Shown here one piece after another: positions 20,985 through 32,289 of a DNA stretch of 64,000 bases (within the stretch, counting starts at the first letter, position 1; every line of letters starts with the position of its first letter). A program made the translations under genes and the position numbers. The stretch covers positions 1,798,001 through 1,862,000 of the forward strand of contig JASJZC010000006.1 in NCBI GenBank assembly GCA_037178855.1. Reading direction: 5' to 3'. The notes under the pieces were generated by a model. It saw only the letters and a list, made by a program, of their open reading frames with translations, did not search any database and had not been told where the DNA came from. This DNA is from Oscheius sp. JU75. Taxonomy: Eukaryota; Nematoda; Chromadorea; Rhabditida; Rhabditidae.

Positions 20985-21936
20985 ATGTCTCTCCTCAAAT
21001 CCTGTCTCTTAGTCCTGGATGCCCTGACCAAACGAGAGGATCTTCAATCCACTGAATCGACAGAGATTGTGTTGATCTTCCTGAACCTTCTTTATCTCTC
21101 TGAGGATCCACAAACTATTGGTACGATTTTGGGTATACTGAGAAGGTACTGTTCTTCGGATTGGATGAGATCCCTTCTTGGACAGGACAAGAAACTCATA
21201 ATGTGGGTTCTGAGCTTCCTGAAGAAGAGTCACTCAACAGATGAGGGAGTTCAGAGGTGTGAGGTTACCCATTCTTCTATTTGTGAACGATAGAGTTTTA
21301 GATAGAAGCACTGAATTTCATGAAGTACCTCTGGGAAGACAGTGAGACCAACCTCTGCATACATAAGTTTACCGGATCGGTCATTCTAAGACATCTGGAC
21401 CACAGGACATCGCTACGGCAATCCGACTACAAGAACAGAGCCCAGATTGTCCTGAAGGTGCGAATCTTTTTCGTAGTTTTCAATAGTGTTCAGATCCTTC
21501 AAAATGTGACCAAAGCCTCGGACAGGTACCTGTTCCAAATTGCGTTCTATAGGGACGAAAAAGATGAGAACTTCCAAAGCCTGCTGGACAAACTTCAGTG
21601 GATTCTGTTCTTTGGATTAAGAGTGGGGGATGGGGTGGGTGAGAGAGAAAGACAGACAGAGAGAGTACGTTTCAGAGAAAGCTCAGTTCCAAATGGAAAG
21701 AAATCCTTTACATATGTCTGAATCTTCTACAGAGATGCTCCCAGCATCCTGGTCTCCTACTGGACATGGTCGATGACCACCGCGTCACCTATGCCTTCAT
21801 AATGGTCGTCAAACAGAAACACTGTCCGGCTTTCAATATCTTTGCGATAGAGATCATTAGGAAAATCTACGAACTGAACCTTAGCGAGTTGCAGAGCGAT
21901 CAGAATTATCTGTCTTTTGTGAAGGACTATCTCTAA
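20985..21936 (+). CDS. All-helical protein of unknown function, paralogue 2
   Basis: Exons: from about 20985 (MSLLKSCLLVLDALTKREDL) to 21264 with donor after DEGVQRCE; 21302-21457 (IEALNFMKYLWEDSETNLCI); 21493 onward (ILQNVTKASDRYLFQIAFYR) to about 21633; and 21733-21936 (RCSQHPGLLLDMVDDHRV to SFVKDYL, TAA). All four connect in phase. A short coding-like exon at 20620-20687 (LTSSPLILQLLGFAEK) may be upstream but does not join in frame as drawn. The C-terminus parallels paralogue 1. The gene is divergent from paralogue 1, about 0.5 kb apart. Confidence 0.55.
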
Positions 21937-22315
21937 TAAACTGTCGGCTCCCTCAATCTTCGTGCATACATTTTGCGCTACTGGTCTCACGATAAAACTT
22001 GATCTCTCTAGGCTGATCCCTCTCCTTTTATGACTCTTGTGCTACAACAAAGAGTAAGAGCTTGCGGAACGAATTGTTTGATCGAAAAGATCTAGAGGCA
22101 GCATACGCTGTCTCAGTCTCTCTGTCTTCCTGTCCCTTTGTCTCAGACCCCGAGTTTCACTATTCTTAAATCCTTCCGATCCTGTTCTAGCCGGTCAGTG
22201 AGCCATGTTATAAAAGTACTCCACCTCTGCGTTCACATTATCGATTTTTCTACTTGAACATCTCGGTTTCTCCAAAGGTTTTTTTCCTTCGCCACTCTTG
22301 TCTCTCTTTCAAACC

Positions 22316-23303
22316 ATGGTCCCCTCGCTTCTGGAACAAAGTCTTCTAAAACTGCGCCCAACTATCAGTTCATATGAGGCTGTTTCCTACTCTCCCGGCT
22401 TTGTACAGACTCTTCTAGCAGTTCTCTCTAGAACTGATGAGATAGGGGTACAAGAGAAGGTTCTCAAGATTCTAGAGACGCTCATAAGGAATAACAGCAA
22501 CAGCGAAATAATCTTTGCTCAGCCGCTCATGGTTTGCTGCTTTATGAGTGTTCTACTGGATGAAAGGGAGAGCGCCCACCAGTCCAAGGTACCTTGTCAT
22601 TCTTTTCATGAACAGGGAAATTTTAGATGCATGTACTGGACATCTTTCACACCGCTGTGCGTGGAGAACAAGGGCATCTGATCATGGAAAAGCTTATTAA
22701 AAATTGCTACCCACTGGTACATTTATTAGGATTGTCAGTTGTCGAGGAGGGGAAAAACAGACTACTTTTTGAGGAGAACATTGGTGTGAGTTGGTAACCA
22801 CTATCTCTGTCTCTCAAACCAGATTTCAGCTCATTGAATTCCTGACCAAAACAGAGGCAAATCTTCGCCGCTTTGTTTCGAAGGAAGTCCTCTCCAACGG
22901 CTCAGGGCTACGAAGAGACAGGACATCTCGATTCATTCGAAAGCTGGTTGACCAACTGTTTCAGCAGTGCCTTCTGTACGGGGTAAGAATCTTTCTACCC
23001 TCTCTACCTTCTCATTTTCAGCGAAAACCGACATACAGTCTGGAGCGTTCAATGGAGTTCATTATGAACATACTGGAGGGCGTATGTCTCCACCGGGATC
23101 TTCTAGAAGAACTGCTCACCGAACCCCAAGTTGTCTTTCTATTCGCCCACATTTCCAGGAGATTTGAGAAAAAACCCAGTCTGAACCATCATTTCCTTGC
23201 TCAGAGAATATTTTCTACTATTGTGGCTAATGGAAGTCTTCCAACGTACATTACAGACAGTCATCTGTACAAGGTTCATGTCAGTACCTCTTTAAACCCC
23301 TGA
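22316..23303 (+). CDS. All-helical protein of unknown function, paralogue 3
   Basis: Exon 1 (22316-22588) starts MVPSLLEQSLLKLRPTISSY, closely parallel to exon 1 of paralogue 1. Exon 2 (from about 22628) reads MHVLDIFHTAVRGEQGHLIM, and exon 3 (from about 22829) LIEFLTKTEANLRRFVSKEV. Exon 4 (from 23023) reads RKPTYSLERSMEFIMNILEG and reaches a TGA at 23303, unless it splices on at CTGTACAAG/GTTCATG. About 310 aa without Cys-rich, membrane or catalytic motifs. Adjacent to paralogue 2 in the same orientation, so the trio looks like a local gene expansion. Confidence 0.6.
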
Positions 23304-23426
23304 AAGAACTGAATGAAGATGTTGTGATAACTACATAAAACAACATAGAGTCAGGAGAGAAAGAGAAACACAGATATAGTGTGTACTGTCACTATCCCTG
23401 TCTTCGCCGTCGACACTGTTCAAATT

Positions 23427-23800
23427 TCAATCCCAGCTTTGACTTCCTGCCTCAATTGAAAGGCTCTTGACTCTTTTACAGATCTCCCTCGGACGTAGTG
23501 GTGCCTTGCAGTAGTAAGCACTGAACGCTCTGCCGTCTGTGTAGCCATATGAAATGAAATCACATGAAATATCGTGGTGGTACATCCCTTTCGTCTGGTC
23601 TTTGCGCAGCTGAAACAGGAAGTCCCGTGAACGTTCGTATGCATACCAAGGTACATAGTTTCTTGCCTTCCCACTTGTTTGGTCCGTCCCGTTACCACAT
23701 GGTATGACCACTAAAATCCGATCTTTCTCGGTCAAAGGTGCATACCCTCTCTGGCAGCCAGAACTGACCCAACTAGAAGAAGACTCAGAAGACGGATCAT
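23427..23800 (-). CDS. Small secreted protein of unknown family
   Basis: Exon 1 from ATG 23800 encodes MIRLLSLLLVGSVLAARE, a signal peptide. A very short intron (about 35 nt, GTATGCA to GATTTTAG) leads into exon 2, which reads VIPCGNGTDQTSGKARNYVP and continues with three further Cys to the stop at 23427. One potential N-glycosylation site (NGT) is visible. The mature protein is about 100 aa. I recognise no domain. Confidence 0.5.
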
Positions 23801-23896
23801 ATTTTCAGATACTGTCACAGTTTGGGCAGTTTATAAACACGTTTTATGTTCTGCGAAGGCGACCGCAAAGAGTGCGAATCTGCTCTGGAAAGAGAT

Positions 23897-23938
23897 TTTT
23901 TGCCTATAAAAAGCAAAGCTTTGCCTATAAAAAGCAAC
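23897..23938. repeat. Two-copy 21-bp tandem repeat
   Basis: The unit TTTGCCTATAAAAAGCAAAGC is present twice head to tail, apart from the last bases. It contains CTATAAAAAG, so the duplication also doubles a TATA-like motif, upstream of the minus-strand secreted gene's start by about 100 bp in the opposite sense. Confidence 0.7.
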
Positions 23939-24643
23939 ATCCAGCTTTGACTACGAAATTAGGAGAAGGTTGATCATCTGGTAGTCCCAGGAATAGTATA
24001 AAAAAAAAGATGAAAATGGTACTGGGACCTGAATAGAGCGGGCATTAACAGTATAAGAGCCAGAGATCGATCAAGCAAAATTGAGTAGCAGCGTTTTCCA
24101 ATAGCTTGCCCTAACCAACTCACGCTTTCCTCACTCGTTCTCATTCTTCTCCAAGTATGTACCTCGCTTCGTGATCCCGTGACAGGAAAAGTGACAAGAA
24201 GGCTGAAGTTCTGATGGAAACGAGGGTGGGTGAATTCTCATCGTGACTCTGTCTCACAATCACACTCTTAATCTGTGTCTCTGTCTCTCTGCCTTTCTGT
24301 CTCTGTGTATCGATCGACTACCAAAATACAAAAGTGATCTGCAAGCATACTAAAGAAGAACACAATCTATCGGATAAGGAGCTCAATGAGGCGAAGGTGA
24401 ATTGGAATAAGCCCAAACCGGACTCGTAAGCCTACATCACTCACAGGAAGAAAACACCAAGTACTGCAGGTGGGTCCCAACGTTCAAATGATAAACAGCC
24501 GACCTCTACTTCTTTAAACTAAAAATATCACTTTTGTGGAATAAACTAATCTCTACTATCTACATAAAGCGCGATGGTTTCTGTGGCGGACTTTTCTCTC
24601 TCTGTAGTTTTTTTTCTGTCTCGCTAGTTTTTTTTTCTTGTTT

Positions 24644-25266
24644 GTAAGTTGTTCGCCTTACTTTAGTGAAAATTTCTTCTACGCTTTGCCAAATTTTCGC
24701 TGAAAAAGAATAAATAATCCCGACGAAAAACGCAAAATTTTGGAGTTACTGGCGTACCTGGTGTCACGTTTTTCTCCGAGGTTTGTCGATATTTTTTTTT
24801 TTGAAAATTTGGGCAATGATAGTGAAAAATAGGACGAACAGCTCGCAAACAAGAAGGAAGAAATAAAAACAAGGGGAAATTGCAGAAATTGCTGCACGAG
24901 GTTTGCGCCTTTTACCCGACGCCCGACGCATATTAAATTGTGATGCATATAAACTATTACTGTGCTTTATCACTTTTGTTTGGGGAGATAAGGAGTGAGT
25001 CGAATCAGTTACCTTGTAGAAAGAGTCGAGGCTTTCTTTGAACTTAATGGCTCCTATTTGTTTTTATTTCTTCCTTCTTGTTTGCGAGCTGTTCGTCCTA
25101 ATTTTCACTATCATTGCCCAAATTTTCAAAAAAAAAAATATCGACAAACCTCGGAGAAAAACGTGACACCAGGTACGCCAGTAAGGGCGTTTTTCGTCGG
25201 GACTATTTATTCTTTTTCAGTGAAAATTTGGCAAAACGTAGGAAAAAGTAAGGCGAACAACTTACT
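24644..25266. mobile_element. Long inverted-repeat element (MITE-like)
   Basis: The left arm 24644-24876 and right arm 25052-25266 pair over more than 200 bp with few differences (GTAAGTTGTTCGCCTTACTTT at the outer edge, GAAGGAAGAAATAAAAACAA at the inner), around a 175-bp loop. No ORF of note. A transcript would fold into a very long hairpin, a possible source of double-stranded RNA. The outer flank is not clear enough to call a target duplication. Confidence 0.75.
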
Positions 25267-25273
25267 CCTTCTC

Positions 25274-25685
25274 CATTCTGCCGCAGCTCTAGCATACGCT
25301 CGAAGGGACGCTCTCTTGAACAGACGCTCTCTCTTCCGGCTGGGTGGCTTCAAGAGCTGGCTTCGTCCCTCGGACTGACACTGTGACAGCAAGAAGATCG
25401 TATTCAACGAGGATCTGACCAACCTGCTGACCAAGACCATCTCTCCGTCGATCTACAACACGATTAATCTGGACTGTGTGGAGCACAATAGTGGTTACGA
25501 CAGGGCCAACGAGACGAGAAGCAGCTGTGATGAGGCCTTCTGTCTCCAGCTGAGGAGCTGATTGTGGACGAGAAGGACGACTGCCAGGTACAGGAGACCT
25601 TCTGCTTCACCGTTAAAAAGTCTATAGGCTACGTCTATAGGCAGAAGTCGACCAAGGATGTAGGAGAAGACTTGCTGCCGATTTG
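25274..25685 (+). pseudogene. Coding-like remnant with cysteines
   Basis: Codon-rich stretches read FNEDLTNLLTKTISPSIYNT and LDCVEHNSGYDRANETRSSC, then EELIVDEKDDCQVQETFCFT in another frame, separated by stops. The GC content and codon choice look like a former extracellular protein, perhaps exons with lost splice sites. No family recognised. Confidence 0.3.
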
Positions 25686-25871
25686 AGGAGAGCAGCGAGA
25701 CAGAAGGTTTTATCTGATACAGGATTTGGAGTTTGTTTTGTTTAGACAGAGAGACAGAATAGAGTCGAGAGTAGAAAAACATAGATAAAACCATGAAGAT
25801 ATATACCATGACGCTTTTATGCTTTCATTTTGAGCTTAATTTAATTTAATTGTTGTTGGATGTTCGTTCGT

Positions 25872-28071
25872 CTAACGGGCTTCATATTTCACTAGAATGG
25901 TCGCTACCTCGTTGTGACCTTCTGCTCGAGCAAACTGTAGAGGAGTCTTATTGTCTGTATTCGCACTATTTGGATTGGCCCCAGCCTGTAGGAGAAGAGT
26001 TACAATATCAACGTTTCCTTTCTCACTGGCAATGTGCAGCGCTGACTAAAGATTGATACAACAGGCGTCTACAATGGCTCCATATTGAATGAGGATTTTG
26101 ACGAGATCGGCGTTGTTAGTATGCGTAGCGAAATGTAGTGCAGTTGAACCATCATTGAATCTCGTGTTCGGATTAGCACCATGTTCAAGGAGATAGGTGA
26201 CGCAGTTGATCGCACCTTTTAAGCAAGCTAATTGGAAAGGAGACGCTCCTTTTTTATCGGTGACATCGATTGTAGCCTTGTATTGAAGCAGCAATTTGAC
26301 TACTTTGAACATGTCTTTTCTGCAAGCGTAATGAAGAGGGGTACATCCGTCGCAATCACAAGCATTAAGATCAGCATTTTTGTCGAGTAGGAGCTTTACC
26401 ATTTGTTCGTGACCATTTTGGGCAGCAATGTGAAGAGGAGTATTGCCGAGCACAGTGGCTGCATCGATCGGAGCGCGATACTTGAGCAGGGTTCTGGCAC
26501 TTTCAATGTGGTTATTGGTGGCAGCAAAATGTAAAGGAGTCCTCCCAACATTACACTTTGAAGAGACCGAAGCTCCTGCTTTGATGAGCGTTTTCACGAC
26601 CAGAAGACGTCCATTGAGAGCAGCTATGTGCAGTGGAGTGAATAAATGTTCATCTTCATTGTCGATCATAGCTCCATGTTGAAGAAGAAGATTGATCATG
26701 TCAACATGACCATTTTGGGCAGCAATATGACTAGGAGCCGTACTGCCGAGCACAGCGGCAGCAATATGTAAAGGAGTCCATCCTTCTTTGTTCTTTGAAC
26801 AGACCGAGGCTCCATGTTGGAGAAGAAGCTTCACCATCTCAGCATGACCATTTTGGGCAGCAATGTGAAGAGGAGTACTTCCGAGCACAGCGGCTGCTTC
26901 GATCGGAGCGCGATGCTTGAGCAGGTTTTCCGCACTTTCAAGGTGATTATTGCTTGCAGCAATATGTAAAGGAGTCCATCCTTCTTTGTTTTTTGAACAG
27001 ACCGAAGCTCCTGCTTTGATGAGCGTTTTCACGGCCGGAAGACGTCCATTGAGAGCAGCTATGTGTAGTGGAGTGAAAAAATCTTCACTTTCACTGTCGA
27101 TGATAGCTCCATATTGGAGAAGAAGCTTCACCATCTCAGCATGACCATTTTGAGCAGCAATATGAAGAGGAGTACTGCCGAGCACAGCGGCTGCTTCGAT
27201 CGGCGCGCGATGCTTGAGCAGGTTTTCCGCGCTTTCAATGTGATTATTGTTTGCAGCAGTATGTAAAGGGGTCCATCCTTCTTTGCTCTTTGAAGAGACC
27301 GAAGCTCCGGCGCCAAGAAGCATGTCCACTACTTGATCGCGCCCATTTTGAGCAGCAGTGTGCAGTGGAGTGAATAAATGTTCATCTTCACTGTCGACGA
27401 TAGCTCCATGTTCAAGGAGAAGATTGATCATGTCAACATGACCATTTTGGGCAGCAGTGTGAAGAGGAGTAGGGCCACTCACAGGGTCTGCGTCGATCGG
27501 CGCGCGGTGCTTAAGCAAGGTCCTGGCACATTCAATGCGATTGTGTCCAACAGCAAAGTGTAAAGGAGTCGACCCATTTTTATTCTTTGAAGAGACCGAA
27601 GCTCCGGCGCCAAGAAGCACGTCCACTACTTGATCGTGCCCCTCTTGAGCAGCAAGGTGAAGTGGGGTGGAGAGATCTTTATCTCTACTGTCGATAGTAG
27701 CTCCTTCTTGAAGGAGAAGTTTAACCATGTCAACATGTCCTTTTTTGGCAGCAAAGTGAAGAGGGGTGATATTGAGTACAGTTGCTGCATCGATCGGCGC
27801 GCGATGGTTAAGCAGGGTTCTGGCACTTTCAATGTGATTATTGGTAGCTGCAAAATGCAAAGGTGTCCACCCATCTCTATTCTTCGAAGAGACCGAAGCT
27901 CCAGCTCCAAGAAGTACGTCCACTACTTGATCGTGCCCCTCCTGAGCAGCAAAGTGAAGTGGCGTGCCGTGATCGTTATCTTCACTGTCGATAGTAGCTC
28001 CCTGTTGGAGGAGAAGCTCCACTTTTTCGACGTGCCCTTTTAGGGCAGCAAAGTGAAGAGGAGTACGGTTC
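25872..28071 (-). CDS. Ankyrin-repeat protein with an in-frame stop before the last two repeats
   Basis: From an acceptor at 28071/28072 the minus strand encodes about 20 ankyrin repeats of 33 residues (NRTPLHFAALKGHVEKVE first) without introns to TAG at 26046-26048. The same frame then continues SALHIASEKGNVDIVTLLLQ and KTPLQFARAEGHNEVATILV to TAG 25872, so a single base change (probably CAG to TAG) separates two more good repeats. Several units are nearly identical (APIEAAAVLGSTPLHIAAQN), and at about 26745-26760 one unit is fused into the next (WTPLHIAAAVLGSTAPSH), the mark of an unequal exchange that lost most of one repeat. There is no own start codon; it likely continues from the kinase exons upstream on the same strand. 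Confidence 0.8.
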
Positions 28072-28305
28072 TTAAAGCGAATGTCCGACTACAAACTTAT
28101 TGGTGCGATGCTACCGGCAATGGCACTCAGCGGCATTACGAACCATTTTATTTCAAAAGCTCAGGGAATTGATTTTTGTCAGACATGGTCGACGTTTGTA
28201 AAAACGAGTGAAAATTTTACAATTTTACTTATATTTGGTCGTTCCCGGTAATTTTTTCATACTGTGCGCACCAACTTTGGGCGGTTAGTCGGACACTCGC
28301 TTTAA
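28072..28305. mobile_element. TTAA-flanked MITE 1
   Basis: Inverted ends TTAAAGCGAATGTCCGACTA and TAGTCGGACACTCGCTTTAA bound 234 bp. TTAA at both outer edges suggests a TTAA target. It abuts the ankyrin gene's first exon: its terminal TTTAA together with the next G forms the TTTAAG that serves as the apparent splice acceptor. Related ends occur at 35713-36365 and at 31163-31179. Confidence 0.7.
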
Positions 28306-28793
28306 CTAACTCTGCTTGCTGCCTTACCAAACAAGATGCCTTAAGGTGACGTTTCCGGCCACAATAATGTATAATACGGATCCTGGAACGAAGACTGTCG
28401 TCTATATACGTAAGGTACAGTCGGTGAATACTGTACCACGGGAAATATCTCTGAAATCTTCGTTGAGAGAAGTATTTTTCGTTGACCAACAGATTTTATT
28501 CCATCGATGTGTTTTTCTCTTTTGAATTTTTCGCATACGTAGTTGACTGCTTACAGATAATAGGCTCCTGCTGTTTCATGCCTTGTCATTTGGTAGACGA
28601 GCATTATATTCAAGAAGTATTCTTTTTTCGTGCTCCAATACAATGTGTATAGCCTCTCTGTCGAAAAGGGATTGTCAGGAATTTTCTGGAACGGAAATTA
28701 TTGAACGTCATAAGCCGAACAGTGGGAAATACAGAAAGATAGAGGGACAGAGAGACAGAATTTCCAACAATTCGAAGACAACGAAGACGTCAC

Positions 28794-30035
28794 CTCTATT
28801 GCTTGCTCCAAAGCTACAACAAAATCCATGAGACACCGTTCTGATGGGCTTTCTTGCCACGACCTCAATTCAAATAAAAGTGAAGAAAGAAGCTTCTTAC
28901 ACTTCAAGCACCTCTTGAATTACCGGATCCCAAATAAAATTGTCCATGCAGGGACGCACTCCTGCCGCAACTTTGTCTTCTGTCCAGTGTCCGTCGAAAG
29001 GCAACCTTGAACGCTTAATTATTTTCAAAATGAATGCATACTGTCGGTAGAGTATCTCCCAAAATGTTATACCGATTGAATAAATGTCGCACTGATACAA
29101 ATCGAGTATATTTCTGTTGATTCCCGTGAACAATTCCGGCGCCATGTACATGGGAGTTGCGCTTCTATAAATGTACTTTAGCTATGAAATCGTTTGCTCA
29201 ACCTGATAGTGAATATGGAGAGTTTCAAGTTGTTTGAATGCCCAAAGTCTGCAATTTTTACGCATGTCCTCGAAGAATCCAATAACATACTAAACATATA
29301 GGATGACGATACCGTCCATCTCTCTGTGTCTTGTCGCTGTTTTTCTGTCTCTCTCTCTCTGTCTCTTTGTTTCTCTGTTTTACTTACTTCAAAGGTTTCA
29401 AATCCAAATGAGCAATATTCTTCATGTGTAAATAGGCCACGCCGAAAACTATTTGCAGCATCCAATAGTAGGCCTGTGCAGGCTCATAACGGTGACCAAA
29501 GTAAATAGCTAAAAATAATAATGTTTTGTTGGATCTCATTAAGCTACCATCGTTCAGGGTGCCGCCACCCAAAAGCTCCATCACGTATCCCTCCTTACGA
29601 TTGTACCTCCCCTCATACGTACTGAAGACTTGCACAAAATTCAAATGTTTGCCTCTCTTAAGTATAGTAATAAAAGAGAGGTAGAATCTATACCAGGCTC
29701 AAGAGCATTTCCACTTCCTTCCTTGAGTTCTCGTCAAACTTATTAAAGCTTTTAACGCAAGCCTCTCTCAAATATTGATTTGAACTTTTGCAGAATACAA
29801 ACTCACCCTAAATTTGCCACTTTGGCAGTATAAACAATACCTTCTCCTCCGTAGCTCAAGTAGAACAAGTTGGAAATGTTCTCCCCGAACCGGAAGGTGG
29901 ATATAGGAGCGTCAACACTGTTGTCATCTGATTAGAATGCTGGATAAACAAATTCTCGTCCCTTACCACACCAAGTTTGAACAGCATCATTGTTACGATC
30001 CGTCTCAGCGGATGATTTAATATTTGCATCCTTGT
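28794..30035 (-). CDS. Protein kinase (TKL-like Ser/Thr), possibly fused to the ankyrin array
   Basis: A complete kinase domain is spread over about eight exons with 36-50 nt introns. In order: DDNSVDAPISTFRFGENISN, glycine loop SYGGEGIVYTAKV (about 29865), ACVKSF with the ATP-binding Lys, helix C RKEVEMLLSL, hinge GYVMELLGGGTL, catalytic loop HLDLKPLNMLL (about 29415-29295), VKIADFG (DFG), MYMAPELF (APE, about 29155) and the C-lobe SWQESPSERCLMDFVVALEQ ending at 28794 with a donor. All essential residues are present. HLDLKPLN indicates Ser/Thr specificity. The last exon ends in phase 0, the phase in which the ankyrin exon at 28071 begins, so kinase and ankyrin may be one protein. The 5' end is lost near a reverse-transcriptase fragment at 30095. 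Confidence 0.78.
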
Positions 30036-30094
30036 AACAGGACGAAATCGCGGTACTTTGGTACTACACGACTGAGAAGAAAATGGAATAAAAA

Positions 30095-30830
30095 TTGATA
30101 AAAGACGGCTGACTAGTCTAGAATACGCAGACGACGTTATTATTGTCGGAAAATCTCGGTCCGAACTGGAGAAAGTGCTTTGAAAATTGATAGGCACAGC
30201 CGAGCAGGTTGGCCTACGAATTAACGACAAGAAGACGGCTCTGCTTACGAACTGTACTACAACAAGGACATCCATCTCAATCAATGGGCTGAACTTTGCA
30301 TTCAAAGATGAAGCTAAATACCTCGGAGTCTCTCAATTTCTCTCCCATTGGATCACCATAAGGAGATCGATTGCGCTGTCAGAAGAGGATGGTTGGCATG
30401 GAGTCAACAAGCAAAGTGGTTAACAGATAGAACTATTCCTATGGACAAACGGCGCCACCTTTTCAACTCCTGTATCACTCCAGCGGTCACCTATGGCTGT
30501 GAAACTTGGACGCTCAAAGAGCAAGATATGGAACGTCTGAAAGTCGTTAAAAAAAGAAAATGAAGCGAAGGATGCTGAAGATTACAAGAATGAATCGATG
30601 GAGTAACGATAGAGTGAGTAATATTATCAAAGTCAAAGATTGGGTGAAAGTGGCTGACCGACTGAAACTTCCCTGAGCTCACAGGATTACGAGGATGCCT
30701 CAGGATAGATGGACACGTGCTACTACAGCTTGGATTCTTTACGACAGAAGAAGATTAAGAGGACAACCACCGCCAAAATGGAGAGACTTCTTGAAGCAAA
30801 ATTTTGATAGATGCTGGTGGAACAAATAAA
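30095..30830 (+). pseudogene. Non-LTR reverse transcriptase, 3' fragment 2
   Basis: It starts abruptly at RLEYADDVIIVG (the YADD active-site motif), continues KLIGTAEQVGLRINDKKTAL, then PAVTYGCETWTLKEQDMERL and RMPQDRWTRATTAWILYDRR to about 30830. There are two stops and at least two frame changes, so it is dead. The finger and endonuclease domains are absent, consistent with 5' truncation on insertion. It lies immediately upstream of the kinase gene's first visible exon, on the opposite strand, and may have disrupted its 5' end. Confidence 0.85.
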
Positions 30831-30889
30831 GATTGGAAACGAGTCATTGACCATCACAGATAATTCTACGATTTGGGACCAAATAAATA

Positions 30890-31179
30890 AAGTAGGGAAG
30901 GAGCAAGGAGCAACATGCTCCCAGTATTTTGGAGTAGCAATTAAATTCAGTAGTCGAAAGCTAGCAACTAATTTCTGTCATAGTTGTTATAATTTTTCAG
31001 AGTTAATTGCTGCCCACGTCAAGTGTCAGATTACTTTCTGTTCAACTTTACGGCCTCATTTTTCGGAGATGATCGCTGATAAACAACATTATAGATACCC
31101 CACCGTGGTCAGCGAGTTTTTCTATACAAGACCCAAGTCAGAATTCATACTCGAAAAAAGCTCCGGACGCTCGCTTTAA
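30890..31179. mobile_element. TTAA-end element, 5'-truncated copy
   Basis: The right end CTCCGGACGCTCGCTTTAAG and the 250 bp before it (CTATACAAGACCCAAGTCAGAA and GTGGTCAGCGAGTTTTTC) match the right half of the element at 35713-36365. No matching left end was found, so this copy is truncated or rearranged next to the reverse-transcriptase fragment. Confidence 0.5.
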
Positions 31180-31651
31180 GTTGTATAAGAAAATTGTATT
31201 CACGGTGATTGCTGCAATTCAGGACCTTTGGAATATTGCGTCCGAGTAGTACCAAAGTACTAAAATCACTACAGTTTTACGTACCTCTTTCTAGCTTCGA
31301 CCGATCTGTTTCCATGAAGTATCTGGTGTGGAGGAGTCAACAGGCGTGCGGAAATACCAAACAAATGATAAGAAGCCCAATCAATACAAGTAGTCGCCGG
31401 AGCGAGGTGTTATTTCAAACGTTTCAATTTGGGAAGGACACAATTCCTGGAAGGCATGATAATGGATAGTTGAGACGTTAGTAGACGTCTTTTGGTTGGG
31501 GTCCCTTTTTGAACTAAATGACTGTTCTGCCTTTGAATACATGCATCAGTATGATGTTCGGAACCACGTTCCCCACCACAGAGCAGCTACTTTTTCCTCC
31601 CGTTCTCTAGGTCCTAACCATCGTCAAATACCAATTCATTTACTGCTTGAC

Positions 31652-31658
31652 TATAAAT
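31652..31658 (+). promoter_or_regulatory. TATA-like box for the small secreted gene
   Basis: TATAAAT lies 37 bp before the ATG at 31695, a workable distance for a short 5' leader. Assigned by position only. Confidence 0.35.
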
Positions 31659-31694
31659 GGGGGGAAGTGTTGGCTCTGGACCATTCCCGAGTAC

Positions 31695-31973
31695 ATGCGT
31701 CTTTTAGCTCTTTTTCTACTCTTCCTTCTCGCGAGTCAGGAAGACAGTTACCGAACTATAGTGGATCTGAAATAGCCAGTAATGGTGAAACTTACACTTG
31801 CCGTCAAAGTTAATTTTGATAAAAAGCCACTTTTTTATTTCACCCATCACCCGTCGTTCAACTGCGAGGAATTCTGTATACAGGAATTCATTAGGTATAA
31901 GACTGCCTACACGAGATACATGTGCTCTATGCCACGCTGCTTGCCTTTCAATTCTAAGATTGATGATCCTTGA
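31695..31973 (+). CDS. Small secreted four-cysteine protein
   Basis: ATG 31695 opens a strong signal peptide (MRLLALFLLFLLASQ). Splicing a donor near 31743 (GAC A/GTTACC) to the acceptor CAAAG at about 31810 joins in phase to a mature part containing FNCEEFCIQEF and YMCSMPRCLPF, giving four cysteines in about 55 residues, stop TGA 31971. AATAAA overlaps the stop (31973-31978), a compact 3' end. The donor is not strong, and without splicing the frame ends at TAG 31779, so the intron call matters. Family unknown. Confidence 0.5.
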
Positions 31974-32289
31974 ATAAAGGTTACTATAATGAAAACTCTC
32001 TCTTACTCTGGCCCAATGACCTGAGAACAAATAGTGACTTATCTTCCACTTGTGGATCCAATCGCAAATGTATAATAAGACTCTGTTTCATTCGGTTTCA
32101 AAATCCCGTGCAGCATTTTCGTTCGCTTCTTTGTCAACCAATATCCAAAGTATAAGCAGACTTATATTTACACTAAGTATTGAGTAGCAGTAGAAACTTG
32201 TTTTCAAGTTACAAAATTAAAGTTCTTTTAGATATTTGAAATTGCAATAGTGCCTAACAGAAAGGGCGTTCCAAGTTCTTGAACCGTCT

